41,022 nucleotides of DNA from Lachnospiraceae bacterium UBA7110 (GCA_002492295.1 DKYC01000039.1:1-41022), one strand, 5' to 3'. Shown: positions 32,499 to 40,998, counted from the first letter of the stretch. Notes: a model not told the origin generated them from the sequence alone. Made by a program: numbers and translations.

Positions 32499-32548
32499 AA
32501 CGGTGTTCGGGTAAAGATAGTGCTTTGGAAAGGAGCATGGTTATATCA

Positions 32549-33514
32549 ATGATAAATAATTTTTTAAACTTTTCGGATTACAGTATTCTAGGATTTTTAG
32601 GAGTGGTCTTTTCCTATCTTGGCACATGTTTTTTACTTGGCACGGGAATGAACAAGCTCCCCCGCGACCACGGCAGGGCATACGCGCATGACGGCTCAAT
32701 ATCCGCGGGAAAACCACGCGGCGCCGGCTTTGTGTTTATCCTTGTTTTTGTGATTGCGGTGCTGCTGTTCTCAAACCCCGACCGGGAGATGATTATTTAC
32801 CTGATTTTAACGGTAGCCGCAATGATGACAGGCTTTCTTGACGACTGTGCGAAAGTATCCTGGGGCGAGCTTCGAAAGGGACTGCTCGACCTTGTCATTG
32901 CGATTATGACGGCAGTTACGGTTGTGAACTTTAACGGCAGCGACGTGCTGATTTCTTTTACGGGACAAACAATCCATTTTCATCCCGTTGTGTACGGGGT
33001 GCTCGCGGTTGTGCTTGTGTGGGGCTCGATTAACGTGACAAACTGCGCCGATGGCGTTGACGGACTGTCAGGAACACTCTCGACTATTACGCTTGGCACA
33101 ATGTATGTCATTATGAATGCGCGGGGTACCGCGCCCGAGTTTGCGTATAACATACTGCTGTTTGTTTCCTGCATCTTAGGCTATCTGTGGTATAATGCGA
33201 CGCCAAGCTGTCTCATGATGGGCGACGCAGGCTCGCGCGCAATCGGTCTGTTTATCGCCATATCCGCAATCAAGACAGGCAGTCCGTTCCTCTATCTGCT
33301 TGTGGCGTTTGTGCTGATGGTGGACGGCGGCATCGGACTTGTCAAAGTATCGCTTTTACGGTTTTTTAAAATCAAAATCCTCACAAAGGTGCGCACCCCG
33401 CTCCACGACCATGTCCGCAAAAACCGCAACTGGTCAAACGCACAGACAGTGTTTAAGTTTGCAATTATTCAGATTATGATTTCCGCGGCGGTGCTTTGGC
33501 TGACGGTGATGTAG
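32549..33514 (+). CDS. MraY-like glycosyltransferase family 4 membrane transferase
   Basis: A 321-residue protein with about ten helices and the family's catalytic sites: FLDDCAK (the DD pair), NCADGVDGLSG and LMMGDAGSRAIG. MraY transfers phospho-MurNAc-pentapeptide to undecaprenyl phosphate. The C-terminal loop reads TPLHDHVRK where true MraY usually has a His-His-His motif, and the gene is outside a cell-division cluster, so this may be a specialised paralogue acting on another phospho-sugar. AAAGGAG is 13 bases before ATG 32549 and one base before ATG 32537; the start is not certain. Confidence 0.83.
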   Translation: MINNFLNFSDYSILGFLGVVFSYLGTCFLLGTGMNKLPRDHGRAYAHDGSISAGKPRGAGFVFILVFVIAVLLFSNPDREMIIYLILTVAAMMTGFLDDCAKVSWGELRKGLLDLVIAIMTAVTVVNFNGSDVLISFTGQTIHFHPVVYGVLAVVLVWGSINVTNCADGVDGLSGTLSTITLGTMYVIMNARGTAPEFAYNILLFVSCILGYLWYNATPSCLMMGDAGSRAIGLFIAISAIKTGSPFLYLLVAFVLMVDGGIGLVKVSLLRFFKIKILTKVRTPLHDHVRKNRNWSNAQTVFKFAIIQIMISAAVLWLTVM

Positions 33515-33518
33515 GCAT

Positions 33519-34274
33519 CTAATTCCTTTTATTCAATGCCATAACTGTCGTTGTGACTTCATTTAATGCCTGTGTAATCTGTGCACTTGTAGTCTCCATA
33601 CCATGCGCAAGTTTTTGTACTTCATTTGCAACCACAGAAAACCCTTTTCCTGCTTCCCCTGCCCTTGCTGCTTCTATGCTGGCATTCAGGGCAAGAATTT
33701 TTTGCCGTTTGCTAAATGCATCAATTTGTTTTGTATTATCATTTGCCCTTACAAGCTGTTCTGCCGCTTTGTGGATACCTTCCCGTAATTCTGTGACAAG
33801 GTGTTGGTTTTGCATTGTTGCATAACTTGCCCGGACAAACATATTAATCACGTCTCCTAAGAGATGTGCGGAAGCCTCAATTTCGGTTCTTGATTTCACA
33901 TTGACCTTATGGAGTGCGTTTATGTATTCTTCTTCATCAATATTTAACTCTTTGGCGGTTTTCCGGAATTTCTCCTCATCAGGATTTTCCGGTAATACCT
34001 GACCGCCGATAATACTCCCAAGCACAGTTCCGTCATCTAACGTAATTGGTATTCCAAAATCAACAAGTCCTGCATGGCAGGAATATACACCTCTTCCCTC
34101 CCGGTCATTTTTTTCACATCTCCTGCACCCTTCCTCACTGCCTCTGGTAAGCTTAATGCAGAAATCCGTAAAATTATAGCATTCACTAATATAAGTCCCA
34201 TCGTCCCCAACAGCTACCGTTGCGAGTCCGGTGCTGTGCGCCCAATTACTCATGATTTCTTCGAACTTTGTCAT
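33519..34274 (-). CDS. PocR-domain sensor with a methyl-accepting-protein-like tip
   Basis: A 251-residue soluble protein. Residues 5-160 form a PocR ligand-binding domain with its Cys set (EGCRRCEKND, YSCHAG); residues 170-251 resemble the signalling tip of chemoreceptors (ILALNASIEAARAGEAGKGFSVVANEVQKLA). There is no membrane segment and no kinase or DNA-binding domain. The usual PocR start (KLQDFCDMTKFEEIM) is encoded further upstream to 34293, but the codon where ATG is expected, 34298-34296, is ACG, five bases after GGGAGG. So either ACG is used or the start was mutated and ATG 34274 is used weakly. Such proteins probably sense small molecules and signal to a partner elsewhere. Confidence 0.82.
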   Translation of the reverse strand: MTKFEEIMSNWAHSTGLATVAVGDDGTYISECYNFTDFCIKLTRGSEEGCRRCEKNDREGRGVYSCHAGLVDFGIPITLDDGTVLGSIIGGQVLPENPDEEKFRKTAKELNIDEEEYINALHKVNVKSRTEIEASAHLLGDVINMFVRASYATMQNQHLVTELREGIHKAAEQLVRANDNTKQIDAFSKRQKILALNASIEAARAGEAGKGFSVVANEVQKLAHGMETTSAQITQALNEVTTTVMALNKRN

Positions 34275-34314
34275 GTCACAAAAATCCTGTAATTTCGTTA
34301 TAACCTCCCGATAT

Positions 34315-34343
34315 ATAATAACATTGTCGTTTGTTCGCTTGAA
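34315..34343 (-). promoter_or_regulatory. Promoter of the PocR-domain gene
   Basis: On the minus strand TTCAAG (34343-34338), 17 bp, TATTAT (34320-34315), with the GGGAGG ribosome site at 34309-34304. The short distance to GGGAGG makes a leader of only a few bases. Confidence 0.5.
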
Positions 34344-34480
34344 TTTTAGCGGATATAATTTTTATCCTAAAACATTTAATCATAAGCAAAAAAGCTCTTC
34401 AATAGCATAATGTCGAACTGTGACACATATGGGAAAAGTGTTTGCAGTATTTTATATGGTATATAAAAAAGGAGAGGATA

Positions 34481-34519
34481 TAAAAACCCTCCATACCAAA
34501 GATATTTTGGCATGGAGGG
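34481..34519 (-). terminator. Terminator of the TetR-type regulator gene
   Basis: On the minus strand a 14-bp stem with one mismatch (CCCTCCATGCCAAA with TTTGGTATGGAGGG), loop ATATC, then TTTTTA. It begins 12 bp after the regulator's stop. Confidence 0.9.
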
Positions 34520-34531
34520 CAGGGGGAACAT

Positions 34532-35071
34532 TTATAATTTGCCGTTTCCATGTATTTTGAGTAAAATTTCAGCCATTTTTTCCGGCGTTTCCCTAAAATT
34601 ATTTTTTTCCCATGAGACATACAGACTGTAAAGGGAACCTGAGAATGCGCAGAGCGTATAATATTCCGTCTGATCGCTTTTGTTTTTCAGCCATTTTTTA
34701 ACAATATAGTCCGTCATAGTGGTAAGGAAAATATTTCCATAGCCGTGATTAATTACAGCACGTAAGAAATCCTTATATTCTAACACAAAACGAAAATAAT
34801 GGATCATATGCTTCTTATCATGATAAATTCCAAACGGCTGTAGATAGCCTTCTGCCTCATCATATCTTGTAAACATAATATCAAAATAGGCAGAAAAAAT
34901 GTCTTCCTTGGAATTAAAATTGCGGTAATAGGTCATCCGGGACACACCTGCAATCCGCGCCAGTTCCGTAATTTTAATATCTGCTAAAGGCTTCTCTTCA
35001 ATTAATTTGGATAAAGCCTGTGCAATGCATTCCTTTACAAAAATATTTGTTGTGCAGTTTTGTTTTTTCAT
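34532..35071 (-). CDS. TetR/AcrR-family regulator
   Basis: A 179-residue regulator with an N-terminal helix-turn-helix (IKITELARIAGVSRMTYYRNFNSKEDIF, about residues 32-59) and an all-helical ligand/dimer domain with a YSLYVSWEKNNF end typical of TetR members with the C-terminal type 34/YfiR-like domain. ATG 35071 follows GAGGAAG; the upstream in-frame ATG at 35146 lacks a site. No target is evident: the gene is followed by its own terminator and the upstream region is long and AT-rich. It may control the divergent small protein at 35384 or itself. Confidence 0.88.
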   Translation of the reverse strand: MKKQNCTTNIFVKECIAQALSKLIEEKPLADIKITELARIAGVSRMTYYRNFNSKEDIFSAYFDIMFTRYDEAEGYLQPFGIYHDKKHMIHYFRFVLEYKDFLRAVINHGYGNIFLTTMTDYIVKKWLKNKSDQTEYYTLCAFSGSLYSLYVSWEKNNFRETPEKMAEILLKIHGNGKL

Positions 35072-35383
35072 AAGAGCTTCCTCTTTTTTTGCGGCAAAAA
35101 GGACAAAATAATATTGTTTTTTTATGCAAAATTGTTTATTATGCATATTAATTAAATATTATAGTGTGCAAAATCAGTAAATGCAATAGAATTATATTAA
35201 AATATGTGCAAATTTGCGAAAATGTTTCATAAATTGCGAAAATGTAACGGCTTTGTAAACCGATGTTCTCCTTGACGGCGAACTCCTTCCGGCTTTATCA
35301 TAAAAAGGTACCAGGCAGTCTGCCAATTTTGTCAAAAAAAGTCACCTCCGCATATACTAAAAGAAAACATAAGGATGACTTCT
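35072..35383. other. Divergent AT-rich intergenic region
   Basis: 312 bp between the TetR-type gene and the beta-strand protein gene. It contains a likely plus-strand promoter, TTGTCA (35329-35334), 18 bp, TATACT (35353-35358). It also has a stretch at 35231-35255 resembling two stretches of the mntP leader. No gene is seen. Confidence 0.5.
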
Positions 35384-35941
35384 ATGGACAACAGTTTTTT
35401 AACGCAAATCACAAACGGCACAATTGATGCCGTAGAAACAGGCAGAGGCGGTTCTTTTGTGCTGGTATCTTATTCGGACTGTCCAAACTGCAGCCGGGAC
35501 AATCAGCAAATCCGCCTCAACGTTACTGGAAACACCGTCATTATGGACGAAAACAGCAACCGGATACCGATAACGGATTTAAGAGTTGGCATGACCGTAA
35601 ACGCAGCCTTCTCAAATGCCACGACAAGAAGTATCCCGCCGCAGTCCGCGGCATTTGTCATACAAGTGATAAGAAGACCGCGGAACGACAGCATAACCGT
35701 CGGCAGAATTGTCGAAATAGACAGGCAAAACAGAAACTTCACAACCATCAGTGACGCAAACCTGTCTACCGTTATCCGTTTTAACGTGGCGGACAATGCA
35801 CAAATATTCAATGCCTTCGGCAGACCGATGAATTTTTCAAACTTAGCCCCCGGACTGCGTGTCCGCGTTCGCCATGCCGCGTTTATGACCGCAAGCATTC
35901 CGCCGCAGACAACGGCATTTGAAGTCAGGGTAATCCGCTGA
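35384..35941 (+). CDS. Two-repeat small-barrel protein of unknown function
   Basis: A 185-residue soluble protein built from two similar halves (about residues 8-95 and 100-185). Each contains GTIDAVE/GRIVEID, a strand pair, a 'DLRVGMTVNA' or 'NLAPGLRVRV' turn and a closing SIPPQ-AF-V-VIR segment, so an OB-like or DUF5666-like barrel duplicated in tandem is plausible. The first half also has Cys-Pro-Asn-Cys (SDCPNCSRD). There is no signal peptide. AAGGA precedes ATG 35384; ATG 35375 is too close to it. I do not recognise a named family. Confidence 0.7.
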   Translation: MDNSFLTQITNGTIDAVETGRGGSFVLVSYSDCPNCSRDNQQIRLNVTGNTVIMDENSNRIPITDLRVGMTVNAAFSNATTRSIPPQSAAFVIQVIRRPRNDSITVGRIVEIDRQNRNFTTISDANLSTVIRFNVADNAQIFNAFGRPMNFSNLAPGLRVRVRHAAFMTASIPPQTTAFEVRVIR

Positions 35942-36020
35942 AAATTGGGAAAAACAGTTCAGCCGCAAAATACAAAGGAATATAAAATCCATATACCAGG
36001 AGAGGAGCGTCGTATCAGAA

Positions 36021-36397
36021 TGGAATTATCAAGCTACTTTAAAAGCATCATCGAGCAGGACAAATGCGCAGTCGTAATCTGCAGTTTGGCGCATGAGATT
36101 ATTTACATGAATCCCGCCGCAATTGCCCGCTATGAAAAATGGGGAGGGCAGGCGCTGATTGGAAAAAGCCTCTTAGACTGCCATAAACCCCAATCTGTCG
36201 AAATGATAAAAAAGGTCGTCACATGGTTTGCCATGAGCAAGGAGCACAATACCATTTATACGACACACAATGATAAAGAAAATAAAGATGTATATATGGT
36301 TGCACTGCGCGATGAAGAGGGCGCTTTGATAGGATACTATGAAAAGCACGAATACCGAAACGCGGAAACGGCGAAGGCGTATGATTTTGATATTTAA
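36021..36397 (+). CDS. Small stand-alone PAS-domain protein
   Basis: A 125-residue protein that is essentially one PAS fold: FKSIIEQDKCAVVICSLAHEIIYMNPAAIARYEKWGG, LIGKSLLDCH, and the closing strands YMVALRDEEGALIGYYEKHE. No output domain is attached, so it would act by binding a ligand or a partner. GGAGAGGAG lies 12 bases before ATG 36021; a TTG at 35945 has no ribosome site. It follows the barrel protein by 79 bp on the same strand and ends near a long hairpin shared with the convergent ABC-F gene. Confidence 0.75.
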
Positions 36398-36416
36398 TAC
36401 GTAAAAGTACAATGGA

Positions 36417-36460
36417 GACCTAATTGGAAGTCGTTTTATTGAACGATTGCCAATTAGGTC
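36417..36460. terminator. Long hairpin between convergent genes
   Basis: GACCTAATTGG (36417-36427) pairs perfectly with CCAATTAGGTC (36450-36460), and inner AGTCGTT/AACGATT adds seven more pairs with one G-U. There is no strong T-tract on either side, so it may be a bidirectional terminator or an RNA-end stabiliser. Confidence 0.5.
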
Positions 36461-36472
36461 ACTGTTCATTTC

Positions 36473-38026
36473 CTAAATCCGCAAACTCCACTCCGAACAA
36501 TCCCAAACATCCGTTGCCAGCGCATCATAAAATTCCGGCTCATGGCACACCATCAGAATACTGCCCTTATATGCCTGTAAAGCCCGCAGCAGTTCCGCCT
36601 TTGCGTCCACATCCAAATGATTCGTCGGCTCGTCCAACAGCAGGATATTCGTCGGACGGTTTATCAGCTTACAAAGCCGCACCTTCGCCTGTTCCCCGCC
36701 GCTGAGTACCTTTACCTTACTTTCAATATGCTTCGTCGTAAGCCCGCATTTTGCAAGTGCTGAACGCACTTCATACTGCGTATACGAAGGAAATGTATTC
36801 CAAATTTCCTCAATACAGGTTGTCTCCACTGACTGGTCCATTTCCTGCTCAAAATATCCAATCTCAAGATAATCCCCAAGTTCCACACTGCCTGAAAGCG
36901 GTGCAGTCAGTCCCAAAATACTTTTCAAAAGCGTCGTCTTCCCAATCCCGTTCGCCCCCGTAAGCACCACCTTCTGCCCGCGCTCCATCGACAAATTAAG
37001 CGGTTTCGAAAGCGCTTCGTCATACCCAATCACAAGTTCCTTCGAAGTAAAAAGATACCGCCCGCTCGTACGCGCTTCCTGAAAATGAAACACTGGCTTT
37101 GGCTTTTCTGGTCCAAGCGCAATCACATCCATTTTATCCAGCTTTTTCTGCCGTGACATCGCCATATTCCGTGTTGCCACACGCGCTTTGTTTCGCGCGA
37201 CAAAATCCTTCAAATCCGCAATTTCCTTTTGCTGCTTATTGTAAGCCGCTTCAAGCTGCGCCTTTTTCATCGCGTAAACCTCCTGGAACTTGTCGTAATT
37301 ACCGACATACCGGTTCAGCTGCGCGTTATCCATATGATATATAAGATTGACAACACTGTTTAAAAATGCAATATCGTGCGAAATTAAAATAAACGCGTTC
37401 TCATACTCCTGTAAATACCGTCTCAGCCATTCGATATGATTTTCGTCAAGATAATTTGTCGGCTCGTCCAACAGCAGAATATCCGGTTTTTCCAACAAAA
37501 GCTTACCAAGCAGCAGCTTCGTGCGCTGTCCTCCGCTCAAATCCATAACGTCCGTCTCAATCCCCACTTCAAGAATACCAAGTGCCCGCGCAACCTCCTC
37601 AATTTTTGCATCAATCATATAAAAATCATGTTGGTCCAAAAGCTCCTGAATGGTGCCAAGCTCCTCCATATAAGCTTCCAGCTCCGCCTCCGGTGCCTCG
37701 CCCATCTTATCACAAAGTTCATTCATACGTCGTTCCATTTCATATAAAAAATCAAACGCCGATGCCAGGACATCACGCACCGTCATCCCCTTTTCTAGTG
37801 CCGTGTGCTGGTCCAAATATCCCACACGCACATTTTTTGACCATTCCACATTCCCCTCGTCAGGCATTAATTTTCCAGTAATAATATTCATAAAAGTGGA
37901 CTTTCCTTCACCGTTCGCTCCAACTAACCCAATATGCTCGCCCTTCAGGAGCCGAAACGAAACATCCGTAAAAATCGTCCGGTCGCCAAATCCGTGAGAC
38001 AAATGTTCCACATTCAAAATACTCAT
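36473..38026 (-). CDS. ABC-F family ATP-binding protein
   Basis: A 517-residue soluble protein with two ATPase domains and no membrane segment. Domain 1 has GANGEGKST, LSGGQRTK and LLLDEPTNYLDE; domain 2 has GANGIGKTT, LSGGEQAK and LLLDEPTNHLD. The inter-domain linker (about residues 240-310, YNKQQKEIADLKDFVARNKARVATRNMAMSRQKKLDKM) is the charged P-site tRNA interaction motif of translation-related ABC-F proteins; the sequence most resembles the YbiT group. Such proteins relieve ribosome stalling, and some protect ribosomes from antibiotics; resistance cannot be claimed here. Promoter at 38061-38088. Confidence 0.9.
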   Translation of the reverse strand: MSILNVEHLSHGFGDRTIFTDVSFRLLKGEHIGLVGANGEGKSTFMNIITGKLMPDEGNVEWSKNVRVGYLDQHTALEKGMTVRDVLASAFDFLYEMERRMNELCDKMGEAPEAELEAYMEELGTIQELLDQHDFYMIDAKIEEVARALGILEVGIETDVMDLSGGQRTKLLLGKLLLEKPDILLLDEPTNYLDENHIEWLRRYLQEYENAFILISHDIAFLNSVVNLIYHMDNAQLNRYVGNYDKFQEVYAMKKAQLEAAYNKQQKEIADLKDFVARNKARVATRNMAMSRQKKLDKMDVIALGPEKPKPVFHFQEARTSGRYLFTSKELVIGYDEALSKPLNLSMERGQKVVLTGANGIGKTTLLKSILGLTAPLSGSVELGDYLEIGYFEQEMDQSVETTCIEEIWNTFPSYTQYEVRSALAKCGLTTKHIESKVKVLSGGEQAKVRLCKLINRPTNILLLDEPTNHLDVDAKAELLRALQAYKGSILMVCHEPEFYDALATDVWDCSEWSLRI

Positions 38027-38060
38027 TTCAAAAACCCCAGCCTTTCGTAATAGTCCATAA

Positions 38061-38088
38061 ATTTTATTTTGCCGTATTTACCGTACAA
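38061..38088 (-). promoter_or_regulatory. Candidate promoter of the ABC-F gene
   Basis: Minus strand TTGTAC (38088-38083), 16 bp, TAAAAT (38066-38061), about 35 bp before the start codon. Confidence 0.45.
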
Positions 38089-38173
38089 ATTTTTTAATCA
38101 TAATCAGTATCTTTTCTGCTTGCCATACCAAATAAGTAAAGTCCTATTTATTAAACACCTGCGTTTCAATTTA

Positions 38174-38641
38174 TCATAATAAGGCTTTTGAATATTCATC
38201 CTGTAAATATTTGGTTATGGTTCCGGTTTTAACAGCAGTGATAATCCCTTCTTTTGTCAAACGAACAACAACTTCTTCACCGCGTGTAAATCTCAATAAT
38301 TCTTCGTTAAACTTACCTGTAACTCCATTCCAGGCAATAAAAAATCCTAATTTGCACCTTCCGCTTCTGTTTTTCTTCAAATACATAATCCTCAACTTTT
38401 TTAATGCTTCTGTACCATGGGTCCACATTTTTTTAAATAAATATCCTTTCTCATCGATATCATTTTTATCGTAACGTGCTTCCGGGAAATAAAATTCCCT
38501 ATGATATAAATCATTTCTGATTCCCACAATATATGTCTTGACAACATTAAATGAAAGTCCGGAATCGTTTTGCCCTGCCAGTTTTTTATAAAAGATGTGG
38601 TAACTCATATGTGTAAAGCAATTACACATCCCACCAATCAT
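38174..38641 (-). CDS. Hypothetical protein, possibly a C-terminal fragment
   Basis: A 155-residue reading frame without a ribosome site. The C-terminal half (about residues 75-155) looks folded: a KKLRIMYLKKNRSGRCKLG segment, the strand FFIAWNGVT, EELLRFTRGEEVVVRL and a basic end. 'GFFIAWNG' followed by 'EEVVVRLTKEGI' recalls the last strands of restriction-endonuclease-like domains, but the catalytic part is absent. The N-terminal half reads like non-coding sequence. I infer the remnant of a longer, decayed gene. It is isolated between the ABC-F gene and a poorly coding stretch. Confidence 0.4.
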   Translation of the reverse strand: MIGGMCNCFTHMSYHIFYKKLAGQNDSGLSFNVVKTYIVGIRNDLYHREFYFPEARYDKNDIDEKGYLFKKMWTHGTEALKKLRIMYLKKNRSGRCKLGFFIAWNGVTGKFNEELLRFTRGEEVVVRLTKEGIITAVKTGTITKYLQDEYSKALL

Positions 38642-38940
38642 ACATTTGCTGTTTATCTGCTGTTACTGCTGTTTCATTTTAACCGTGCAATTCTTAAACA
38701 GTATAACACAAGCTGCCAAAAGGCACAATCAAAGCCTTTAAAAGAAAACATCTCATATCAATCATTACGTCAAAATCGGTAAATGCTTCAAAATCGTCCT
38801 GAAATGTAAAAAAATAATCATAGTCATCAGACCGAAAAGTCTTTACAAAAAATGATACTATATATGAAAAGATTACACAAAACATAAACTTCATGTTATA
38901 ATCAAATAAATTTTATAATTTAAAAACAGGAGTTTACCTT
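38642..38940. other. AT-rich stretch before ybaK
   Basis: A 66-codon minus-strand frame (38694-38894) with an acidic, aromatic middle (DDYDYFFTFQDDFEAF) is present but lacks a ribosome site; I do not call it a gene. The right end holds the ybaK promoter. Confidence 0.45.
38873..38902 (+). promoter_or_regulatory. Promoter of ybaK
   Basis: TTACAC (38873-38878), 18 bp, TATAAT (38897-38902), about 38 bp before the ATG. Confidence 0.6.
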
Positions 38941-39426
38941 ATGGCAAAGTCAAAAGAAACCAAAACAAATGCAATGCGTATATTAGAAACCCAAAAAATC
39001 CCATACACCACTTATACCTACGAATGCGACGAGTTCGTAGATGCCATCCAAATAGCTGACATGCTCTCCCTTCCATACGAAAAAGTCTATAAAACCCTCG
39101 TCACACAGGGAAACAGCAAAAACTATTACGTTTTCGTAATTCCCATAGCAGAAGAGCTCGATATGAAAAAAGCGGCAAAATCCGTCGGTGAAAAATCGGT
39201 AGCAATGCTCCATGTAAAAGACATTAACGCCGTCACCGGCTATATTCGCGGCGGATGTACCGCAATTGGCATGAAAAAACAATACGTCACCCGCGTCGAA
39301 CAGTCCGCCCAAAGCTTAGACCAAATCATCGTAAGCGGCGGAAAACTCGGCATGCAGATAGAGTTGTCCCCACAGGATTTAGCAGTCGCCGCAAACGCGG
39401 AGTTTGCTGATATCATAGTAAAGTAA
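38941..39426 (+). CDS. ybaK: Cys-tRNA(Pro) deacylase YbaK
   Basis: A 161-residue member of the YbaK/EbsC editing family: TYECDEFVDAIQIADML, the lysine-containing YEKVYKTLVTQG, VIPIAEELDMKKAAKSVGEKSVAML, and GYIRGGCTAIGMKK. The free-standing enzyme hydrolyses cysteine mis-charged onto tRNA-Pro in the cytoplasm. Length is normal and the start is preceded by AGGAG. It has its own promoter and lies 17 bp before the fumarase subunit genes, so the three may share a transcript. Confidence 0.92.
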   Translation: MAKSKETKTNAMRILETQKIPYTTYTYECDEFVDAIQIADMLSLPYEKVYKTLVTQGNSKNYYVFVIPIAEELDMKKAAKSVGEKSVAMLHVKDINAVTGYIRGGCTAIGMKKQYVTRVEQSAQSLDQIIVSGGKLGMQIELSPQDLAVAANAEFADIIVK

Positions 39427-39443
39427 TTACGAAAGGAAAACAG

Positions 39444-40286
39444 ATGAAGACGATCAACACAAGTGCAATTACCCAGACAATCAAAGAAATGTGTATAGAA
39501 GCAAATCACTTTCTGACCCCCGATATGAACCAGGCGCTCAAAACCGCTGCGGACAGTGAGAAAAGCCCGCTCGGAAAACAAATCCTAAACCAGCTTCAGG
39601 AAAATCTCGCAATTGCGGGAGAGGATATGATACCAATATGTCAGGACACCGGAATGGCGGTTATTTTCATGGAAATCGGACAAGACGTGCACTTCGAAGG
39701 GGGAAGCCTTGAAGAAGCAGTCAATGAGGGCGTGCGCCAAGGCTACACGGAAGGCTTTCTGAGGAAATCCGTTGTAAAAGATCCCCTAATCCGTGAAAAT
39801 ACAAAGGACAACACTCCTGCCATCATTCATTATGAAATAACTACAGGAGAGCATGTAAAAATCACCGTGGCACCAAAAGGATTTGGAAGCGAAAACATGA
39901 GCCGCATATTCATGCTCAAGCCTGCAGACGGTATAGAGGGCGTTAAAAGCGCAATTCTTACAGCCGTAAAAGATGCGGGACCCAATGCATGTCCGCCAAT
40001 GGTAGTCGGTGTCGGAATCGGTGGAACCTTTGAAAAATGTGCCCTTATGGCAAAAAAAGCGCTTACCCGTCCGGTGAACGAACATTCAAATATTCCTTAT
40101 ATAAAGGAAATGGAACAGGAATTGCTTGATAAGATAAATCACACAGGAATCGGTCCCGGCGGGTTGGGAGGAACAACCACGGCACTGGCAGTTAACATCA
40201 ATACTTATCCCACACACATTGCAGGACTGCCCGTTGCCGTAAATATATGCTGTCACGTAAACCGGCATGCGGTCAAAACTTTATAA
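39444..40286 (+). CDS. Class I fumarate hydratase (or tartrate dehydratase), alpha subunit
   Basis: A 280-residue subunit with the three cysteine regions that hold the [4Fe-4S] cluster: ICQDTGM (near residue 67), PNACPPMVVGVGIGG (near 178) and NICCHVNRH (near 266). Interconverts fumarate and malate in the cytoplasm; close relatives act on tartrate, and sequence alone does not fully separate them. Followed 14 bp later by the beta subunit. The oxygen-sensitive two-subunit form fits an anaerobe. GAAAGGA precedes the ATG. Confidence 0.92.
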   Translation: MKTINTSAITQTIKEMCIEANHFLTPDMNQALKTAADSEKSPLGKQILNQLQENLAIAGEDMIPICQDTGMAVIFMEIGQDVHFEGGSLEEAVNEGVRQGYTEGFLRKSVVKDPLIRENTKDNTPAIIHYEITTGEHVKITVAPKGFGSENMSRIFMLKPADGIEGVKSAILTAVKDAGPNACPPMVVGVGIGGTFEKCALMAKKALTRPVNEHSNIPYIKEMEQELLDKINHTGIGPGGLGGTTTALAVNINTYPTHIAGLPVAVNICCHVNRHAVKTL

Positions 40287-40300
40287 AGATGGAGGAAACA

Positions 40301-40849
40301 ATGGACAAACATATTAAAGCACCTATCTCAAACGAAACGGCATTAAGCCTAAGTGCAGGCGACTACGTATACATTACAGGCACTATATATACGGCAAGGG
40401 ATGCCGCGCACTTGCGGCTAAGCGAAGCGCTTGATAAAAATGAAGCTCTTCCAATTTCACTTGAAAACAACATCATATACTACATGGGACCTTCCCCCGC
40501 AAGGGCAGGCAGACCCATTGGCAGCGCAGGACCTACCACCGCAAGCCGCATGGACAAATATACGCCGCGTCTTTTAGACCTTGGCTTAAAGGGTATGATA
40601 GGAAAAGGAAAACGCAATGAAGCTGTCATAGACGCCATTGTCAGAAATGGAGCCGTATACTTTGCGGCAATAGGAGGTGCAGGCGCGCTTCTTTCGAAAT
40701 CAATTATCGCCTCCGAAGTCGTTGCATATGACGATTTGGGTACAGAAGCAATCCGGAAACTCGAAGTGGAAAATTTCCCTGTGATTGTAGTCGTAGATGC
40801 AAAAGGAAATAACCTTTACGAAACGGCAGTGAAGGAAATCATAGCGTAA
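40301..40849 (+). CDS. Class I fumarate hydratase (or tartrate dehydratase), beta subunit
   Basis: A 182-residue subunit: LSAGDYVYITGTIYTARDAAHLRL, YMGPSPARAGRPIGSAGPTTASRMD (anion-binding loop), GKGKRNEAVIDAI and the closing EAIRKLEVENFPVIVVVDAKGNNLY. It pairs with the alpha subunit just upstream to complete the active site. ATG 40301 follows GGAGGAA; an in-frame start at 40247 lies inside the alpha gene and is rejected. Normal length, intact. Confidence 0.92.
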   Translation: MDKHIKAPISNETALSLSAGDYVYITGTIYTARDAAHLRLSEALDKNEALPISLENNIIYYMGPSPARAGRPIGSAGPTTASRMDKYTPRLLDLGLKGMIGKGKRNEAVIDAIVRNGAVYFAAIGGAGALLSKSIIASEVVAYDDLGTEAIRKLEVENFPVIVVVDAKGNNLYETAVKEIIA

Positions 40850-40904
40850 ATACGGAAATTTATGAAAGGAAATAAAATTAATGTAAAATAATAAGAAAAA
40901 ACAA

Positions 40905-40933
40905 TTGACAATAAGATGGATGGAAGCTATAAT
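40905..40933 (+). promoter_or_regulatory. Consensus promoter for the tRNA gene
   Basis: TTGACA (40905-40910), exactly 17 bp, TATAAT (40928-40933): a full-consensus sigma-A promoter about 65 bp before the tRNA. Confidence 0.85.
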
Positions 40934-40998
40934 AATATTTGCGTTAGCAACGACGGCGCACGATTTTAATATTGGTAGAGGATTTAATTCAGTACCGG

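Noticed and set aside
25925..32547. A shared 17-bp string (GAAAGGAGCATGGTTAT) at the starts of the NhaC and MraY-like genes
   Set aside because: Most of it is a normal ribosome site plus start codon; two occurrences are not enough to claim a repeat or regulatory element.
36473..38026. The ABC-F gene as an antibiotic-resistance gene
   Set aside because: Its motifs and linker fit housekeeping YbiT-like members; nothing specific to resistance-type ABC-F proteins is visible.
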